From NCBI GenBank assembly GCA_002783405.1, contig PFGG01000011.1:148747-212746 (forward strand): a DNA stretch of 64,000 nucleotides, in the 5' to 3' direction. The stretch comes from a bacterium (Candidatus Blackallbacteria) CG13_big_fil_rev_8_21_14_2_50_49_14. Its GTDB lineage: Bacteria; Cyanobacteriota; Sericytochromatia; UBA7694. Positions 25,708 to 34,087 of this stretch are shown here, one piece after another (the stretch's first letter is position 1; every line of letters starts with the position of its first letter). The notes beneath the pieces are model-generated. The model had not been told where the DNA came from and ran no database searches. It worked only from the letters and a program-made list of their open reading frames with translations. Made by a program: the position numbers and the translations under genes.

Positions 25708-25729
25708 TTAATATATTTTAATATATTAA
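25708..25729. promoter_or_regulatory. Perfect palindrome in the divergent promoter region of the carbonic anhydrase-like and SulP genes
   Basis: TTAATATAT and ATATATTAA form 9-bp arms around a 4-bp spacer, in the 148 bp between the two divergent genes. It is a plausible dimer-binding operator or an AT-rich promoter core. Just downstream, CTCAG-type words at 25741 and 25754 (spacing 13) weakly recall the 11-bp repeats of the other carbon operons. Confidence 0.45.
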
Positions 25730-25776
25730 CCGTAAAATTTCTCAGTAAATTTTCTCAGAAGAATAGTATCTACTCC

Positions 25777-27438
25777 ATGAATATTAAACATTTCATTCGT
25801 GAATTTAAAAGCCTCTCTCTCAAGGAAGACCTGCCAGCTTCTCTAGCGGTCTTTCTTGTTGCTATCCCCCTGTGTCTGGGCATTGCCCATGCCTCCAAAG
25901 CACCGCTTTTGTCAGGTTTAATTGCAGGCATTGTGGGCGGTTTGGTCATTGGAGCATTGAGCAAATCACCGCTCAGTGTCAGCGGCCCAGCCGCTGGGCT
26001 TACGGCCATTGTTGCAGCCGCAGCCATGGAACTCCAGCATTTTGAAGCGCTCTTGGTCGCCATTGTTTTAGCTGGTTGTATACAAATCGTACTTGGATTG
26101 CTCAAAGCGGGAGCACTGGGGAACTATATTCCCTCTGCCGTGATCAAAGGTATGTTGGCAGCCATCGGCGTCATACTGATTCTTAAACAACTGCCTCACC
26201 TGATGGGTTACGACAAGGAGGCAGAAGGAGTAGAGCATTTTCAACTCCAAACTCCTGATTTAGAAGGGGTGACCCAAGAGGTCAACAAAGCAGTCGGGCA
26301 TGCCGAAGGTCATTTCAATACCTTTACGATGATTTGGGACGCCCTTCAAAATATTCACTGGGAAATTTTTCTGATTGGATTGGCTTCGCTGGGGGTCATT
26401 CTTCTGTGGGATAAAACCCTTGGCAAAAAGATTAAAACAGTGCCCAGCTCTCTCTTGGCTGTTATTCTGGGCACCCTCCTGGCCTTGATTGTTCAAAAGA
26501 TCTTCCCAAATGGTGCCATCCAAGCCAATCACCTGGTGCAACTTCCAGAAATGAATTCACTGAATGACTTTATTCAACAGACCAGCTTTCCACTTTGGTC
26601 GGCTTTACAAAATCCCAAGGTCTATAATGCAGCGTTTACGATTGCCTTTGTAGCCTCGATCGAAAGTCTGCTCTCAATTGAAGCTGTTGATAAACTGGAT
26701 CCACATAAACGCCGCACGCCTGTAAATCGAGAGTTGATGGCACAAGGCGCAGGCAATATACTCAGTGGTATACTTGGGGGCTTGCCCGTGACCTCTGTGA
26801 TTGTTCGCAGCTCAGTCAATTTGGTAGCTGGGTCTAAAAGTAAATGGTCAGCTATTTTACATGGGGTGTGGCTCTTGATCGCTTTATTTTTAGCTGCAGA
26901 TCTGATCAATTTGATTCCGCTCAGCACCTTATCCGCCGTACTGATCGTGACAGGCTTTAAACTGGCCAGCCCCAAAACCTTTATTCATACCTACCAGCAC
27001 GGAAAAGATCAGTTTATTCCTTTTATGATCACCTTGGTCATGATTGTACTGACCGATCTTCTTTTGGGGGTTCTGATCGGACTTGCCGTTTCCAGCCTGT
27101 TTATTCTCTATAACCACTACAGAATTCCTGTACTCAAAGTTGAAAAAAATCAAAATCGAATTCGTTTGCTCTTTGCTGAGAATCTGACCTTTCTCAACAA
27201 AGCCTTTGTGATTGATTTTCTTGAATCTTTACCCAATAACAGTCAGGTCATTCTCGATACTTCCCGTTGCAAATTCATTGACCATGATATCGTTGAAGCA
27301 CTTGAAGAATTCTCAATCAATTGCTTAGATCGGGGCATACAAATTTACAGTGATGAAGCTTCAGCACAGGAAAATACCCAAATCAGCCCTGAGAGATTCG
27401 AAAAGCTTGAAGCCTTGAGCCACGTTCCGGGAATTTAA
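25777..27438 (+). CDS. Second SulP-family anion transporter with short STAS-like tail
   Basis: The 553-residue protein shows the SulP pattern: IPLCLGIAHASKAPLLSGLIAGIVGG, then LSVSGPAAGLTAIV, and the conserved ESLLSIEAVDKLD segment shared with the SulP at 14711. The C-terminal 90 residues (RIRLLFAENLTFLNKAFV, then SRCKFIDHDIVEALEEF) form a compact STAS-like domain. It probably imports bicarbonate or another anion; divergence from the carbonic anhydrase-like gene supports bicarbonate. I chose ATG 25777 because homology starts at once; the open frame extends to 25705, but that stretch runs through the palindrome. A stem-loop follows the gene. Confidence 0.85.
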   Translation: MNIKHFIREFKSLSLKEDLPASLAVFLVAIPLCLGIAHASKAPLLSGLIAGIVGGLVIGALSKSPLSVSGPAAGLTAIVAAAAMELQHFEALLVAIVLAGCIQIVLGLLKAGALGNYIPSAVIKGMLAAIGVILILKQLPHLMGYDKEAEGVEHFQLQTPDLEGVTQEVNKAVGHAEGHFNTFTMIWDALQNIHWEIFLIGLASLGVILLWDKTLGKKIKTVPSSLLAVILGTLLALIVQKIFPNGAIQANHLVQLPEMNSLNDFIQQTSFPLWSALQNPKVYNAAFTIAFVASIESLLSIEAVDKLDPHKRRTPVNRELMAQGAGNILSGILGGLPVTSVIVRSSVNLVAGSKSKWSAILHGVWLLIALFLAADLINLIPLSTLSAVLIVTGFKLASPKTFIHTYQHGKDQFIPFMITLVMIVLTDLLLGVLIGLAVSSLFILYNHYRIPVLKVEKNQNRIRLLFAENLTFLNKAFVIDFLESLPNNSQVILDTSRCKFIDHDIVEALEEFSINCLDRGIQIYSDEASAQENTQISPERFEKLEALSHVPGI

Positions 27439-27459
27439 GCTCAAAACAGAATAACCTGA

Positions 27460-27488
27460 AGGCATGAAAAGAAGAGCTTTTCATGCCT
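27460..27488. terminator. Stem-loop between convergent SulP and pirin genes
   Basis: A perfect 12-bp stem (AGGCATGAAAAG and complement) with a 5-base loop lies midway between the two stop codons. Neither strand has a clear T-run after it, so it may be a weak bidirectional terminator or an mRNA-stabilising 3' hairpin. Confidence 0.6.
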
Positions 27489-27504
27489 GAAAGAGCCTGG
27501 GTAT

Positions 27505-28224
27505 TTAGGGGGTTTCAAATTGCATGGGCACTTCAATCATCAAAACTTTGGCATCTGAAAGGGCATTGAGCGTCAGCTCATTTAATTCCCATACCCCCAA
27601 CCCGTCACGTGCCGAAAGCGTTTCTCCAGCCACTGAGACTTCGCCCTCCAGTACAAAAAGGTACAGGCCCTGTCCCGTGGCATGTGGGGTATAGGGAAGT
27701 CGGTGATCCTGCTCCAAATCTGCCAAGCAAAACCAGGCTTGCTGGTTGATCCAAACACCTTCGCCCCTCTGGGGAGAAACCACTGTCTGCCAAACGTTCA
27801 AGCGCTCCTTAACAGAGAATGTTCTTTGTTCATAGCGAGGCCTTATATTTAGTTTTTCAGGTAAGATCCAAATTTGTAAAAAATTTACTTCCTGATCCGC
27901 ATGATCATTGTATTCGGAATGAAAAACACCTGTGCCCGCCGACATAATCTGAACATCCTGTTCGTGAATCACCTGCACGTTCCCCATATTGTCACGATGC
28001 GCCAAGGCACCAGAAAGCGGAATTGAGATGATTTCCATATTCTGATGAGGATGTTGCCCAAATCCTTTGCCCCCCTGAACTCGATCATCGTTGAGAACGC
28101 GCAAAGCACCAAAATGCATACGTTCTGGATGGTAATAACCAGCGAAACTAAAGGTATGGTAGGAATGAAGCCAACCATGTTCGGCGACCCCTCTGCTATC
28201 GGCGCGATGTAAAATCTTTTTCAT
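27505..28224 (-). CDS. Pirin-family protein (YhhW-like quercetinase fold)
   Basis: The 239-residue protein is a bicupin of the pirin family. GQHPHQNMEIISIPLSG supplies metal-binding His and Glu residues, and the HSEYND segment supplies another; length and motif order match YhhW. Some members oxidise quercetin; others are redox or stress-linked with no known substrate. The ATG at 28224 follows AAAGGA; the GTG at 28242 precedes that site. It is monocistronic and divergent from the KASIII-like gene. Confidence 0.88.
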   Translation of the reverse strand: MKKILHRADSRGVAEHGWLHSYHTFSFAGYYHPERMHFGALRVLNDDRVQGGKGFGQHPHQNMEIISIPLSGALAHRDNMGNVQVIHEQDVQIMSAGTGVFHSEYNDHADQEVNFLQIWILPEKLNIRPRYEQRTFSVKERLNVWQTVVSPQRGEGVWINQQAWFCLADLEQDHRLPYTPHATGQGLYLFVLEGEVSVAGETLSARDGLGVWELNELTLNALSDAKVLMIEVPMQFETP

Positions 28225-28282
28225 GAGAATTCCTTTCTCCACAGGTATAGTTTGATACTAAATTATTTAACATTAAAATACA

Positions 28283-28319
28283 AGCCTGTCTTTTTCAGGC
28301 TCTCCCGCAAAGGTATACT
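28283..28319 (+). promoter_or_regulatory. Inverted repeat followed by a -10 element ahead of the KASIII-like operon
   Basis: AGCCTG (28283-28288) and CAGGCT (28296-28301) flank a 7-base T-rich spacer. TATACT at 28314-28319 is a good -10 hexamer, 26 bp before the KASIII-like ATG. The inverted repeat covers the -35 region, so it could be an operator. No strong -35 hexamer is visible. Confidence 0.45.
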
Positions 28320-28344
28320 GAAGAAAAAAACAGGGGTGTACACG

Positions 28345-29433
28345 ATGCAATCTCCTCCCGGCGGCAAATCCTTTGGCCCAGTTCGTGGTGTGCGAATCAG
28401 TTTTGCTGCGAGCGCCTGGCCCAAACCACTCCAAGTTCAAGCAAAAGAAATATCTAATTTAACAAACCACGATGTATTTGCCCATCTGCTGGGGCCCAAC
28501 TATGCAAATATTCTCGCCACACGGGACATGCACCCCGATTATCCCGAACAGGTGATCGGTTTAAAAAACCGTCAATGGACGCATCTGGTGGGAACCCCAG
28601 CAAATCACAGCGAAGAAAATTCAGTCGATCTGGGCACCCAAGCAGTTCTCAAACTGATGGAGAACCAAGCCCTCAAAGAGCAGCAACCAGGCCTGCTGCT
28701 CTTTGCCTCAACGACCCCGCATAAAATAACCTCTTCATCGGCTTGTGCTGTGGGGGCAGCCACAGGTATCAAATGCCCGGCCCTGGATATAAAAGCGGGT
28801 TGCAGCACGGGATTATATGCCCTCGTAACAGCCTCACTCTACGCCCAGGCAGGGTTGGGGCCGGTATTGTTGGTTGCTGCTGAGACCCCCTCAAAATATG
28901 CCAACCCCCAGATTCCTGAAACAGTCATGGGCGTAGGAGATGGAGCAGTCGCATTCTGGATTGAAAAATCCACAGAAGAGACCGGGCTTTTGGGTGGATA
29001 TTTAGGGGCCGATGGTGAATTGGGGGTACTGGTCAATACCCCTGGTCTGCTCCCACCTACCCCTGAGGCCATTGCTCAAAATCTTTATGCCTACCATGGG
29101 GATACCAGCAGTTTAAAAGAAGCTGTTCCCGCCCGATATTTGGCCGCAATGCAGGGGGCCTTGGCAGAAGCAAAACTGCAAGTCAACGATCTTGACCTGT
29201 ATATTCCCCATCAGGTAAATCGGCAATTGACCAGCAAAGTCGCAGAACTTTTAGGCATTCCCCCTGAAAAACAATTTCACAATCTGCACCGCCATGCCAG
29301 CGTCGCAGGCGCAGCCGTCTTAATCGCTTTACAAGAAGCCCTTGAGAGCAAAGCCATTCAACCAGGTCATAGGGTCGCACTCAATACGGTCGGCGGGGGA
29401 CTCACCTGGGGCGGTTTGATCTGGCAATTCTGA
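28345..29433 (+). CDS. Ketoacyl-ACP synthase III (FabH)-like condensing enzyme
   Basis: The 362-residue thiolase-fold protein has the nucleophile Cys153 in DIKAGCSTGLYAL and His289 in YIPHQVN. The third residue of the FabH triad differs: the usual HGNTSAAS reads HASVAGAA, so serine replaces asparagine. FabH needs His and Asn to decarboxylate malonyl-ACP, so this enzyme may do a different Claisen-type or acyl-transfer reaction. It starts a three-gene unit with an AMP-ligase (2-bp gap) and an acyl carrier protein. The ATG at 28345 is preceded by AGGGG; the open frame upstream to 28252 crosses the promoter and is not used. Confidence 0.85.
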   Translation: MQSPPGGKSFGPVRGVRISFAASAWPKPLQVQAKEISNLTNHDVFAHLLGPNYANILATRDMHPDYPEQVIGLKNRQWTHLVGTPANHSEENSVDLGTQAVLKLMENQALKEQQPGLLLFASTTPHKITSSSACAVGAATGIKCPALDIKAGCSTGLYALVTASLYAQAGLGPVLLVAAETPSKYANPQIPETVMGVGDGAVAFWIEKSTEETGLLGGYLGADGELGVLVNTPGLLPPTPEAIAQNLYAYHGDTSSLKEAVPARYLAAMQGALAEAKLQVNDLDLYIPHQVNRQLTSKVAELLGIPPEKQFHNLHRHASVAGAAVLIALQEALESKAIQPGHRVALNTVGGGLTWGGLIWQF

Positions 29434-29435
29434 AA

Positions 29436-30809
29436 ATGCATGATTTTCAAAGTCTTTTAGAAAGCTTCTTGAGCCGAAAATCTGATCTGACGCTTGAAGA
29501 TGCCCAAAACAAGCAAACGTATCTTGAATTTGGAGCCCAGGTCAAGGCCAAAGCCTTGGGGCTTCAAAGCGAATTTTCAATCGGCCAGCGTTTTCTGCTC
29601 CAAGCCAGGCATGATCTTCATTATCTTTCTGATCTGCTGGCCTTACTGGCTGCAGGAATGCTCGCCATTCCTTATCCCTGCGGCCTACCTGAAGAACAGG
29701 TCACTATTCTGACAAAACGATTTCAGGCTCAAAAAGCCCCACCACTTTTTCCTGAAGGCCAAGGGAATTTAAGCCCCCTTGATCCCCAAAGCCTGTGTCT
29801 GGCTTTGCTTACTTCAGGTTCAGGCGGAGAACTCAAAGCAGCAGGTTTTCAAGCCCAGGCTTTGTTTTGGAATGCCCTCACCGTCATGCAGGAACAGGCC
29901 TTAGCATCGCCTGGGAATATGGGAATTCATCTCCCCCTGCACCATGCTTTTGGCTTGGTGACCCAAATGCTCCCGGCCTTGATTTCAGCTAGCCCTTTGA
30001 TATTACTCGAACGCCAGCTCTGGCCCGGTGATCTGCTCAAAAAACTACAGGCCCATCAAATAGCAACCTTCGCAGCAGTCCCTACCACGCTGCGTTTGAT
30101 GCTGCAAGGCTCACCTCCCCCCTTGGAATCGCTCCAACATCTTTCGATTGCGGGGGCTGCTTTACATCCTGAAGAAATCCCCGCCCTGCAAAGACTCTTT
30201 CCGCAAGCTGAAATTTGGATCGGTTATGGGCTGACCGAAGCAGGCCCCCGTGTCAGCGCCATTTCCAGCAAAGCTCCGGATTTTCATTCTGGCAGTGCCG
30301 GATTTGCCTTAAAAGGGGTAGAACTGCGGATCGAAAATGAAGAGCTTTGCGTGCGCAGCCCCTCCCTGATGCAAGGGTATCTGGAAGCCCCAGAACTAAC
30401 CCAAGCAACCCTTCAGGCGGGTTGGCTCCGCAGCGGAGACAAAGCCTCACTGGATGCACAGGGACGCTTGTTTATCGAAGGGCGCTGTGACGATACCCTG
30501 CTCTGTGCTGGCGAAAAAGTCGCCCCCCTGCAGGTCGAAAGAATTCTCTTACAAGCGCCGGGAATCCTGCATGTCGCGGTATATGGAGAACCCGACCCCA
30601 TCCTCGGCACACGCTTAATTGCCTTGCTTCAGGCTCAAAATGAAGGGCCAAGTACTAACTTGCATGCTCTCAAAAAATTCTGTAGATTGCACCTTGAACC
30701 CCATCAAATTCCCAGTTTATTTTACAGCGTCACACATCTGCCGCTCACTACAACCGGAAAACTGAGACGAAAGGAACTTTCACAATGGCCCAAAACCCCC
30801 TGGTCATGA
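29436..30809 (+). CDS. AMP-dependent acyl ligase (ANL superfamily)
   Basis: The 457-residue protein carries ANL-family motifs: a P-loop LLTSGSGGELKA (variant of TSGTTGxPKG), IGYGLTEAGP, GDKASLDAQGRLFIEGRCDD and a C-terminal TTGKLRRKEL with the catalytic lysine. It should activate a carboxylic acid with ATP and pass it to a thiol, here most likely the acyl carrier protein encoded next. The P-loop is divergent and lacks the normal Lys-Gly, so activity may be altered. It starts two bases after the KASIII-like stop, and its 3' end contains the start of the ACP gene (25-bp overlap). Confidence 0.85.
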   Translation: MHDFQSLLESFLSRKSDLTLEDAQNKQTYLEFGAQVKAKALGLQSEFSIGQRFLLQARHDLHYLSDLLALLAAGMLAIPYPCGLPEEQVTILTKRFQAQKAPPLFPEGQGNLSPLDPQSLCLALLTSGSGGELKAAGFQAQALFWNALTVMQEQALASPGNMGIHLPLHHAFGLVTQMLPALISASPLILLERQLWPGDLLKKLQAHQIATFAAVPTTLRLMLQGSPPPLESLQHLSIAGAALHPEEIPALQRLFPQAEIWIGYGLTEAGPRVSAISSKAPDFHSGSAGFALKGVELRIENEELCVRSPSLMQGYLEAPELTQATLQAGWLRSGDKASLDAQGRLFIEGRCDDTLLCAGEKVAPLQVERILLQAPGILHVAVYGEPDPILGTRLIALLQAQNEGPSTNLHALKKFCRLHLEPHQIPSLFYSVTHLPLTTTGKLRRKELSQWPKTPWS

Positions 30810-31048
30810 ACACATTGATAGCGCTTTTTAAAAAAGAAGGGTGGGCTGCACCAGAAACACAACTGGATTCAAGCACCCGACTCAAAGAAGATTTGGCCCT
30901 GGATTCCTTTGATTTGGTGCAATTGATTCTGGCCTTGAACCATACCTTTCAGATCGAACTGGGCAGCCAGTTAATGACAGGTGAACATTTGGCGACACTT
31001 GGCTCTCTTGTTGAATTATTAGAGAGCCAAATGCACACAGCGGACTAA
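30785..31048 (+). CDS. Acyl carrier protein
   Basis: The 87-residue protein has the phosphopantetheine attachment site at Ser41 in LALDSFDLVQLI and the acidic helical pattern of an ACP. It should carry acyl chains between the ligase and the KASIII-like enzyme encoded just upstream. The ATG at 30785 has an AAGGAA ribosome site inside the ligase gene; a second in-frame ATG at 30806 overlaps the ligase TGA. It is distinct from a housekeeping AcpP, which normally has a DSLDxVEL site and neighbours fab genes. Its stop overlaps the end of the opposite gene by 4 bp. Confidence 0.88.
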   Translation: MAQNPLVMNTLIALFKKEGWAAPETQLDSSTRLKEDLALDSFDLVQLILALNHTFQIELGSQLMTGEHLATLGSLVELLESQMHTAD

Positions 31049-31887
31049 AACAAATGGGCAGTGATCCCCACTGAAACAATCAGAAAATGCAACCAATTGT
31101 TTGAATAACCATCCCCCGAAAAGCCCTTTTCTTCAGAGGTACCAACCGATCCGCCACCCAAATAGCGCAGATTTAAATAGGGGTAATAGGTATCACTCAA
31201 GTTGGCCCCTACGCGCAGATTGGCGTCTAAAATAGCCCCAATCACCTCATTGGTGCTGCCATTGAGATAGCTGACCGGCGCATAAAAGCCGTCGATCTCG
31301 CTGCCCCACCACCAGATTTCATTGATGCGATGGCGGGAACGGAATTTGAGAATCGGCACAGGGCCAATATTGGTCTTTGAAACCAATTGTTTACCATCCA
31401 AGGATTCAAACTCAATCACCGCATCGCGAAGCTGAAGTGAAACCCCCACAGCCAATTCTTCAAAAACATCGGTATTAAAATCGTAGAGGTAGGAACCCCG
31501 AAAGAAGGGAAAATCATAGAGAAAACGCATGGGCGTTCCACGCAGAAAGGTCTGATTGTCCTGGCGGATATCGCGAGATAAAACAGCCTGAGAACTCAGC
31601 GTTAAAGGCTGATACATAAACACCAAAGTCTGATGCGGATCGAGCTGAAGATCCAGACTCATACGCGGAAGCGGAAAAAGGGTATCCTGTCCTCCTTCTT
31701 TCACATAATCAAAGTTGGTATTGTTTTGACTGAATTGAATGGTATGGCTCATCACCCCTAAAAAACCATACTCTAAACTGGCCTCTAAACGGGGGTATTT
31801 TTCCCAGGTGTCTGATTCGGCCTGGGCCGGCAAAACCAGCGCACAAAAAGTCAGCAATGACACAAACAAAGAAATATAAGTTTTCAT
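31045..31887 (-). CDS. Predicted outer-membrane beta-barrel protein of unknown function
   Basis: The 280-residue product starts with a signal peptide (MKTYISLFVSLLTFCALVL, cut after PAQA) and continues as alternating amphipathic strands, ending ...VSVGITAHLF with a terminal phenylalanine, all typical of a small outer-membrane barrel. Several strands are rich in Tyr and Trp (IWWWGSEIDGFYAP). No close family is recognised. It converges with the ACP gene, the stops overlapping by 4 bp, and is otherwise alone. Confidence 0.65.
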   Translation of the reverse strand: MKTYISLFVSLLTFCALVLPAQAESDTWEKYPRLEASLEYGFLGVMSHTIQFSQNNTNFDYVKEGGQDTLFPLPRMSLDLQLDPHQTLVFMYQPLTLSSQAVLSRDIRQDNQTFLRGTPMRFLYDFPFFRGSYLYDFNTDVFEELAVGVSLQLRDAVIEFESLDGKQLVSKTNIGPVPILKFRSRHRINEIWWWGSEIDGFYAPVSYLNGSTNEVIGAILDANLRVGANLSDTYYPYLNLRYLGGGSVGTSEEKGFSGDGYSNNWLHFLIVSVGITAHLF

Positions 31888-31962
31888 GCCCCAATTATCT
31901 TTCTTATCTTAGTTAAGCCTGATCATAAAGCCTGCTATAGCTTCAGAACAAAAGTTCAGGGC

Positions 31963-31994
31963 AAAAAATAAAAAGAGGCGGTATTCAAACCGCC
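31963..31994 (-). terminator. Intrinsic terminator of the glycine-zipper gene
   Basis: On the minus strand GGCGGT, a 6-base loop and ACCGCC are followed by TCTTTTTATTTTTT. It lies about 50 bp after the stop at 32045. Confidence 0.88.
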
Positions 31995-32044
31995 CATGAG
32001 AGAGACACAAAAAGAAAGTTAAAACTTAAATAGAAAAGAGAAGC

Positions 32045-32566
32045 TTACTCTTGAGAGTTGAGCAAGCCAATACCTGCGCCAATTGCGGCACCAACCCCCA
32101 TGGCTATCGGGGAAACTGACATCAGGCGATCTGTGGCCATGGTGCCGACAACAGAGGCCGCCATGCCGAGAATCGAACCGCCCATTAAGGCGCCACCGAC
32201 AGTATTTTTAACAGCATTCAGATTCTTATCACCGGTTTCGATATTGATCAAACCGATTCCAGCGCCCAAGGCGACACCCAGCGCAGTGCCTGGTACAGTA
32301 GGAGCCATGCCGCGATCCATCACCATAGAGGTTACAGCTGACTGAACGACTGCGGTAATGCCACCGCCTAAAAGGGCACCGCCACCTAATTTCTTTGCAA
32401 TTTCAATCGGGGTTGAAGTTCTACTCAGTTCAAGCGCATCCGCTTGATCGAGGGGGTTGCTCTCAGGAATAGGAGCGGGAAGGGGCTGAGGTTCAGGGCG
32501 GGTCGCAGTGACACGGGTTTCAACAGTGACTTGTACATTTTGGCCAGAAACTTGAAAATTACCCAT
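32045..32566 (-). CDS. Glycine-zipper protein with two internal repeats
   Basis: The 173-residue protein has a polar, proline-rich N-terminal third and then two copies of a roughly 50-residue block (GGGALLGGGIT... to GVALGAGIGLINIE, and VGGALMGGSILG... to GVGAAIGAGIGLLNSQE). Each copy contains two Gly-xxx-Gly-rich hydrophobic helices, so it could insert in a membrane or oligomerise. There is no signal peptide. Such proteins are known as membrane-associated or phage/toxin-like small proteins, but none can be assigned. A strong terminator follows, and it appears monocistronic. Confidence 0.6.
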   Translation of the reverse strand: MGNFQVSGQNVQVTVETRVTATRPEPQPLPAPIPESNPLDQADALELSRTSTPIEIAKKLGGGALLGGGITAVVQSAVTSMVMDRGMAPTVPGTALGVALGAGIGLINIETGDKNLNAVKNTVGGALMGGSILGMAASVVGTMATDRLMSVSPIAMGVGAAIGAGIGLLNSQE

Positions 32567-32681
32567 TTGAATTGATTCTCTCTTTCACAATATCTCTCTC
32601 TGATAATACATATATACCCACCCGCAGGTCTTTCCTGACCTTAAGAAGCTCAAGCTAAATTTAAAATTGGGTTAGTTTTGT

Positions 32682-33875
32682 TTAATCTCTTGCAGCAGCA
32701 AATTGTTCGCGCCGCCGTTTGATTTCGCGGGTGATCAAATCTAATTCCCGGCCCACCTGGCCTGCGACAGATGTATTTTCTTCGGCACGGCGAATCAGAT
32801 AGGGCACGATATCCTTTACGGGCGCATAGGGGACATATTTGACCACGTTATAACCTGCCTGGGCCAAATTAAAGCTCAAATGGTCACTCATGCCCAAAAG
32901 TTGGGCAAACCAGATTTGGGCATGATTTTCAGGCAAAGCATATTTCTGCATCCATTGCACGAGGTGGTAATTGCTGTTTTCGTTGTGGCTACCGGCACAG
33001 AGCGAAATTCGGTCAAGATTTTCAAGACAATAACTGACCGCAGCATTAAAATCCCGATCCGTACTGGCCTTATCGGGTTGAATGGGATCCGGATAGCCTT
33101 TGCTCAAGGCCCGCGCACGTTCTTTTTCCATATAGGCCCCCCGCACCAGTTTGAGCCCCAAATAAAAGCCTTCTTTTTGGGCTTGGGCATGCAATTCCTT
33201 GAGATAGCTCAGGCGATCCCAGCGGTAAATTTGCAGGGTATTCCAAACCCAGGCTTTTTCCCGATTGAATTTACGCATCATTTCCAGGGCAAAACGATCA
33301 ATTGCTGGTTGAATCCAGGTTTCTTCTGCATCCAAAAAAACAGGGGTTTCAGCATCTGCAGCAGCCCGACAAATGCGTTCAATCCGATGCTCTACCCGTT
33401 CGAGTTCCTCTTTTTCAGAGGCACTGAGCCCACCCCATTGACTGGCTTTTTCGAGCAATTCATAACGGGCCAGACCCGTCACCTTAAAAACTGCAAAAGG
33501 GATATGGGGATCCCCCTTGGCCCGTGCGATGATTTTCAAGAGTTCTTGTGTGGTCTGTTCAAAACTGTTCTCACTGGACTTGCCTTCGGCAGAATAATCA
33601 AGAATCGTGCCGATTCCATAGTCTGCCAAACGCTCAATCGTCTGACGACATTCTTCAATCGTCTCTCCCCCCACAAACTGGCGAAACAGAGTCGCTTTGA
33701 TGGCGGGGCTTAAGGGCAAATGCAGGGCAAAACCAATTTGCGTTAAATATTTTCCGCATTCAACCAGGTTTCTGTTGCCCAGGGTACGAAACAGGAGATA
33801 TGCCCGACGCAAATCTAAATCGCTGCGACTGGCAAAGGCAATTTCAGTATTATCAAAAGATATTTCAATTGGCAT
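32682..33875 (-). CDS. Proline dehydrogenase (monofunctional)
   Basis: The 397-residue protein fits the FAD-dependent proline dehydrogenase TIM barrel. LGLKLVRGAYMEKERARA supplies the conserved LVRGAY and substrate-binding Arg/Lys, TDRDFNAAV follows, and the region ends near YLIRRAEENTSVAGQ (RRxxEN). It oxidises proline to pyrroline-5-carboxylate and passes electrons to quinone. It lacks the P5C dehydrogenase half of the bifunctional PutA, and no P5C dehydrogenase gene is adjacent. The ATG at 33875 follows GAGAAGA; the upstream open frame to 33998 runs through a terminator and is not coding. Confidence 0.88.
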   Translation of the reverse strand: MPIEISFDNTEIAFASRSDLDLRRAYLLFRTLGNRNLVECGKYLTQIGFALHLPLSPAIKATLFRQFVGGETIEECRQTIERLADYGIGTILDYSAEGKSSENSFEQTTQELLKIIARAKGDPHIPFAVFKVTGLARYELLEKASQWGGLSASEKEELERVEHRIERICRAAADAETPVFLDAEETWIQPAIDRFALEMMRKFNREKAWVWNTLQIYRWDRLSYLKELHAQAQKEGFYLGLKLVRGAYMEKERARALSKGYPDPIQPDKASTDRDFNAAVSYCLENLDRISLCAGSHNENSNYHLVQWMQKYALPENHAQIWFAQLLGMSDHLSFNLAQAGYNVVKYVPYAPVKDIVPYLIRRAEENTSVAGQVGRELDLITREIKRRREQFAAARD

Positions 33876-33950
33876 ATTTTCTTCTCTATCCAGCAGATTC
33901 TGCTCTATCTTACTCTTTCTGACAGCACTCCCCAAGAGGGTGCAGAAAAG

Positions 33951-33978
33951 AAAAAGCCTGCCCCGGGGGAGGGCAGGC
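33951..33978 (-). terminator. Intrinsic terminator of the M16 peptidase / FAD / nucleotidyltransferase operon
   Basis: On the minus strand GCCTGCCC, a 7-base loop and GGGCAGGC are followed by TTTTTCTTTTC. It lies between the nucleotidyltransferase stop (34088) and the proline dehydrogenase start (33875), so these are separate transcripts. Confidence 0.88.
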
Positions 33979-34087
33979 AGGGCCACTTGCCAGAGCAAGT
34001 ACTTGAAGGGACAGAGTCATTGTTCAGGAAGCCTGAACACTTTAATAATATAAAGTTTTATTAAGCATTGTCAAGAAGCATTTAGAA

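Noticed and set aside
25705..25776. Upstream start for the second SulP gene
   Set aside because: It would make the palindrome and promoter region coding; the family sequence starts at the ATG at 25777.
32880..33713. 277-residue plus-strand open frame opposite proline dehydrogenase
   Set aside because: Antisense shadow; the minus-strand frame has clear proline dehydrogenase motifs.
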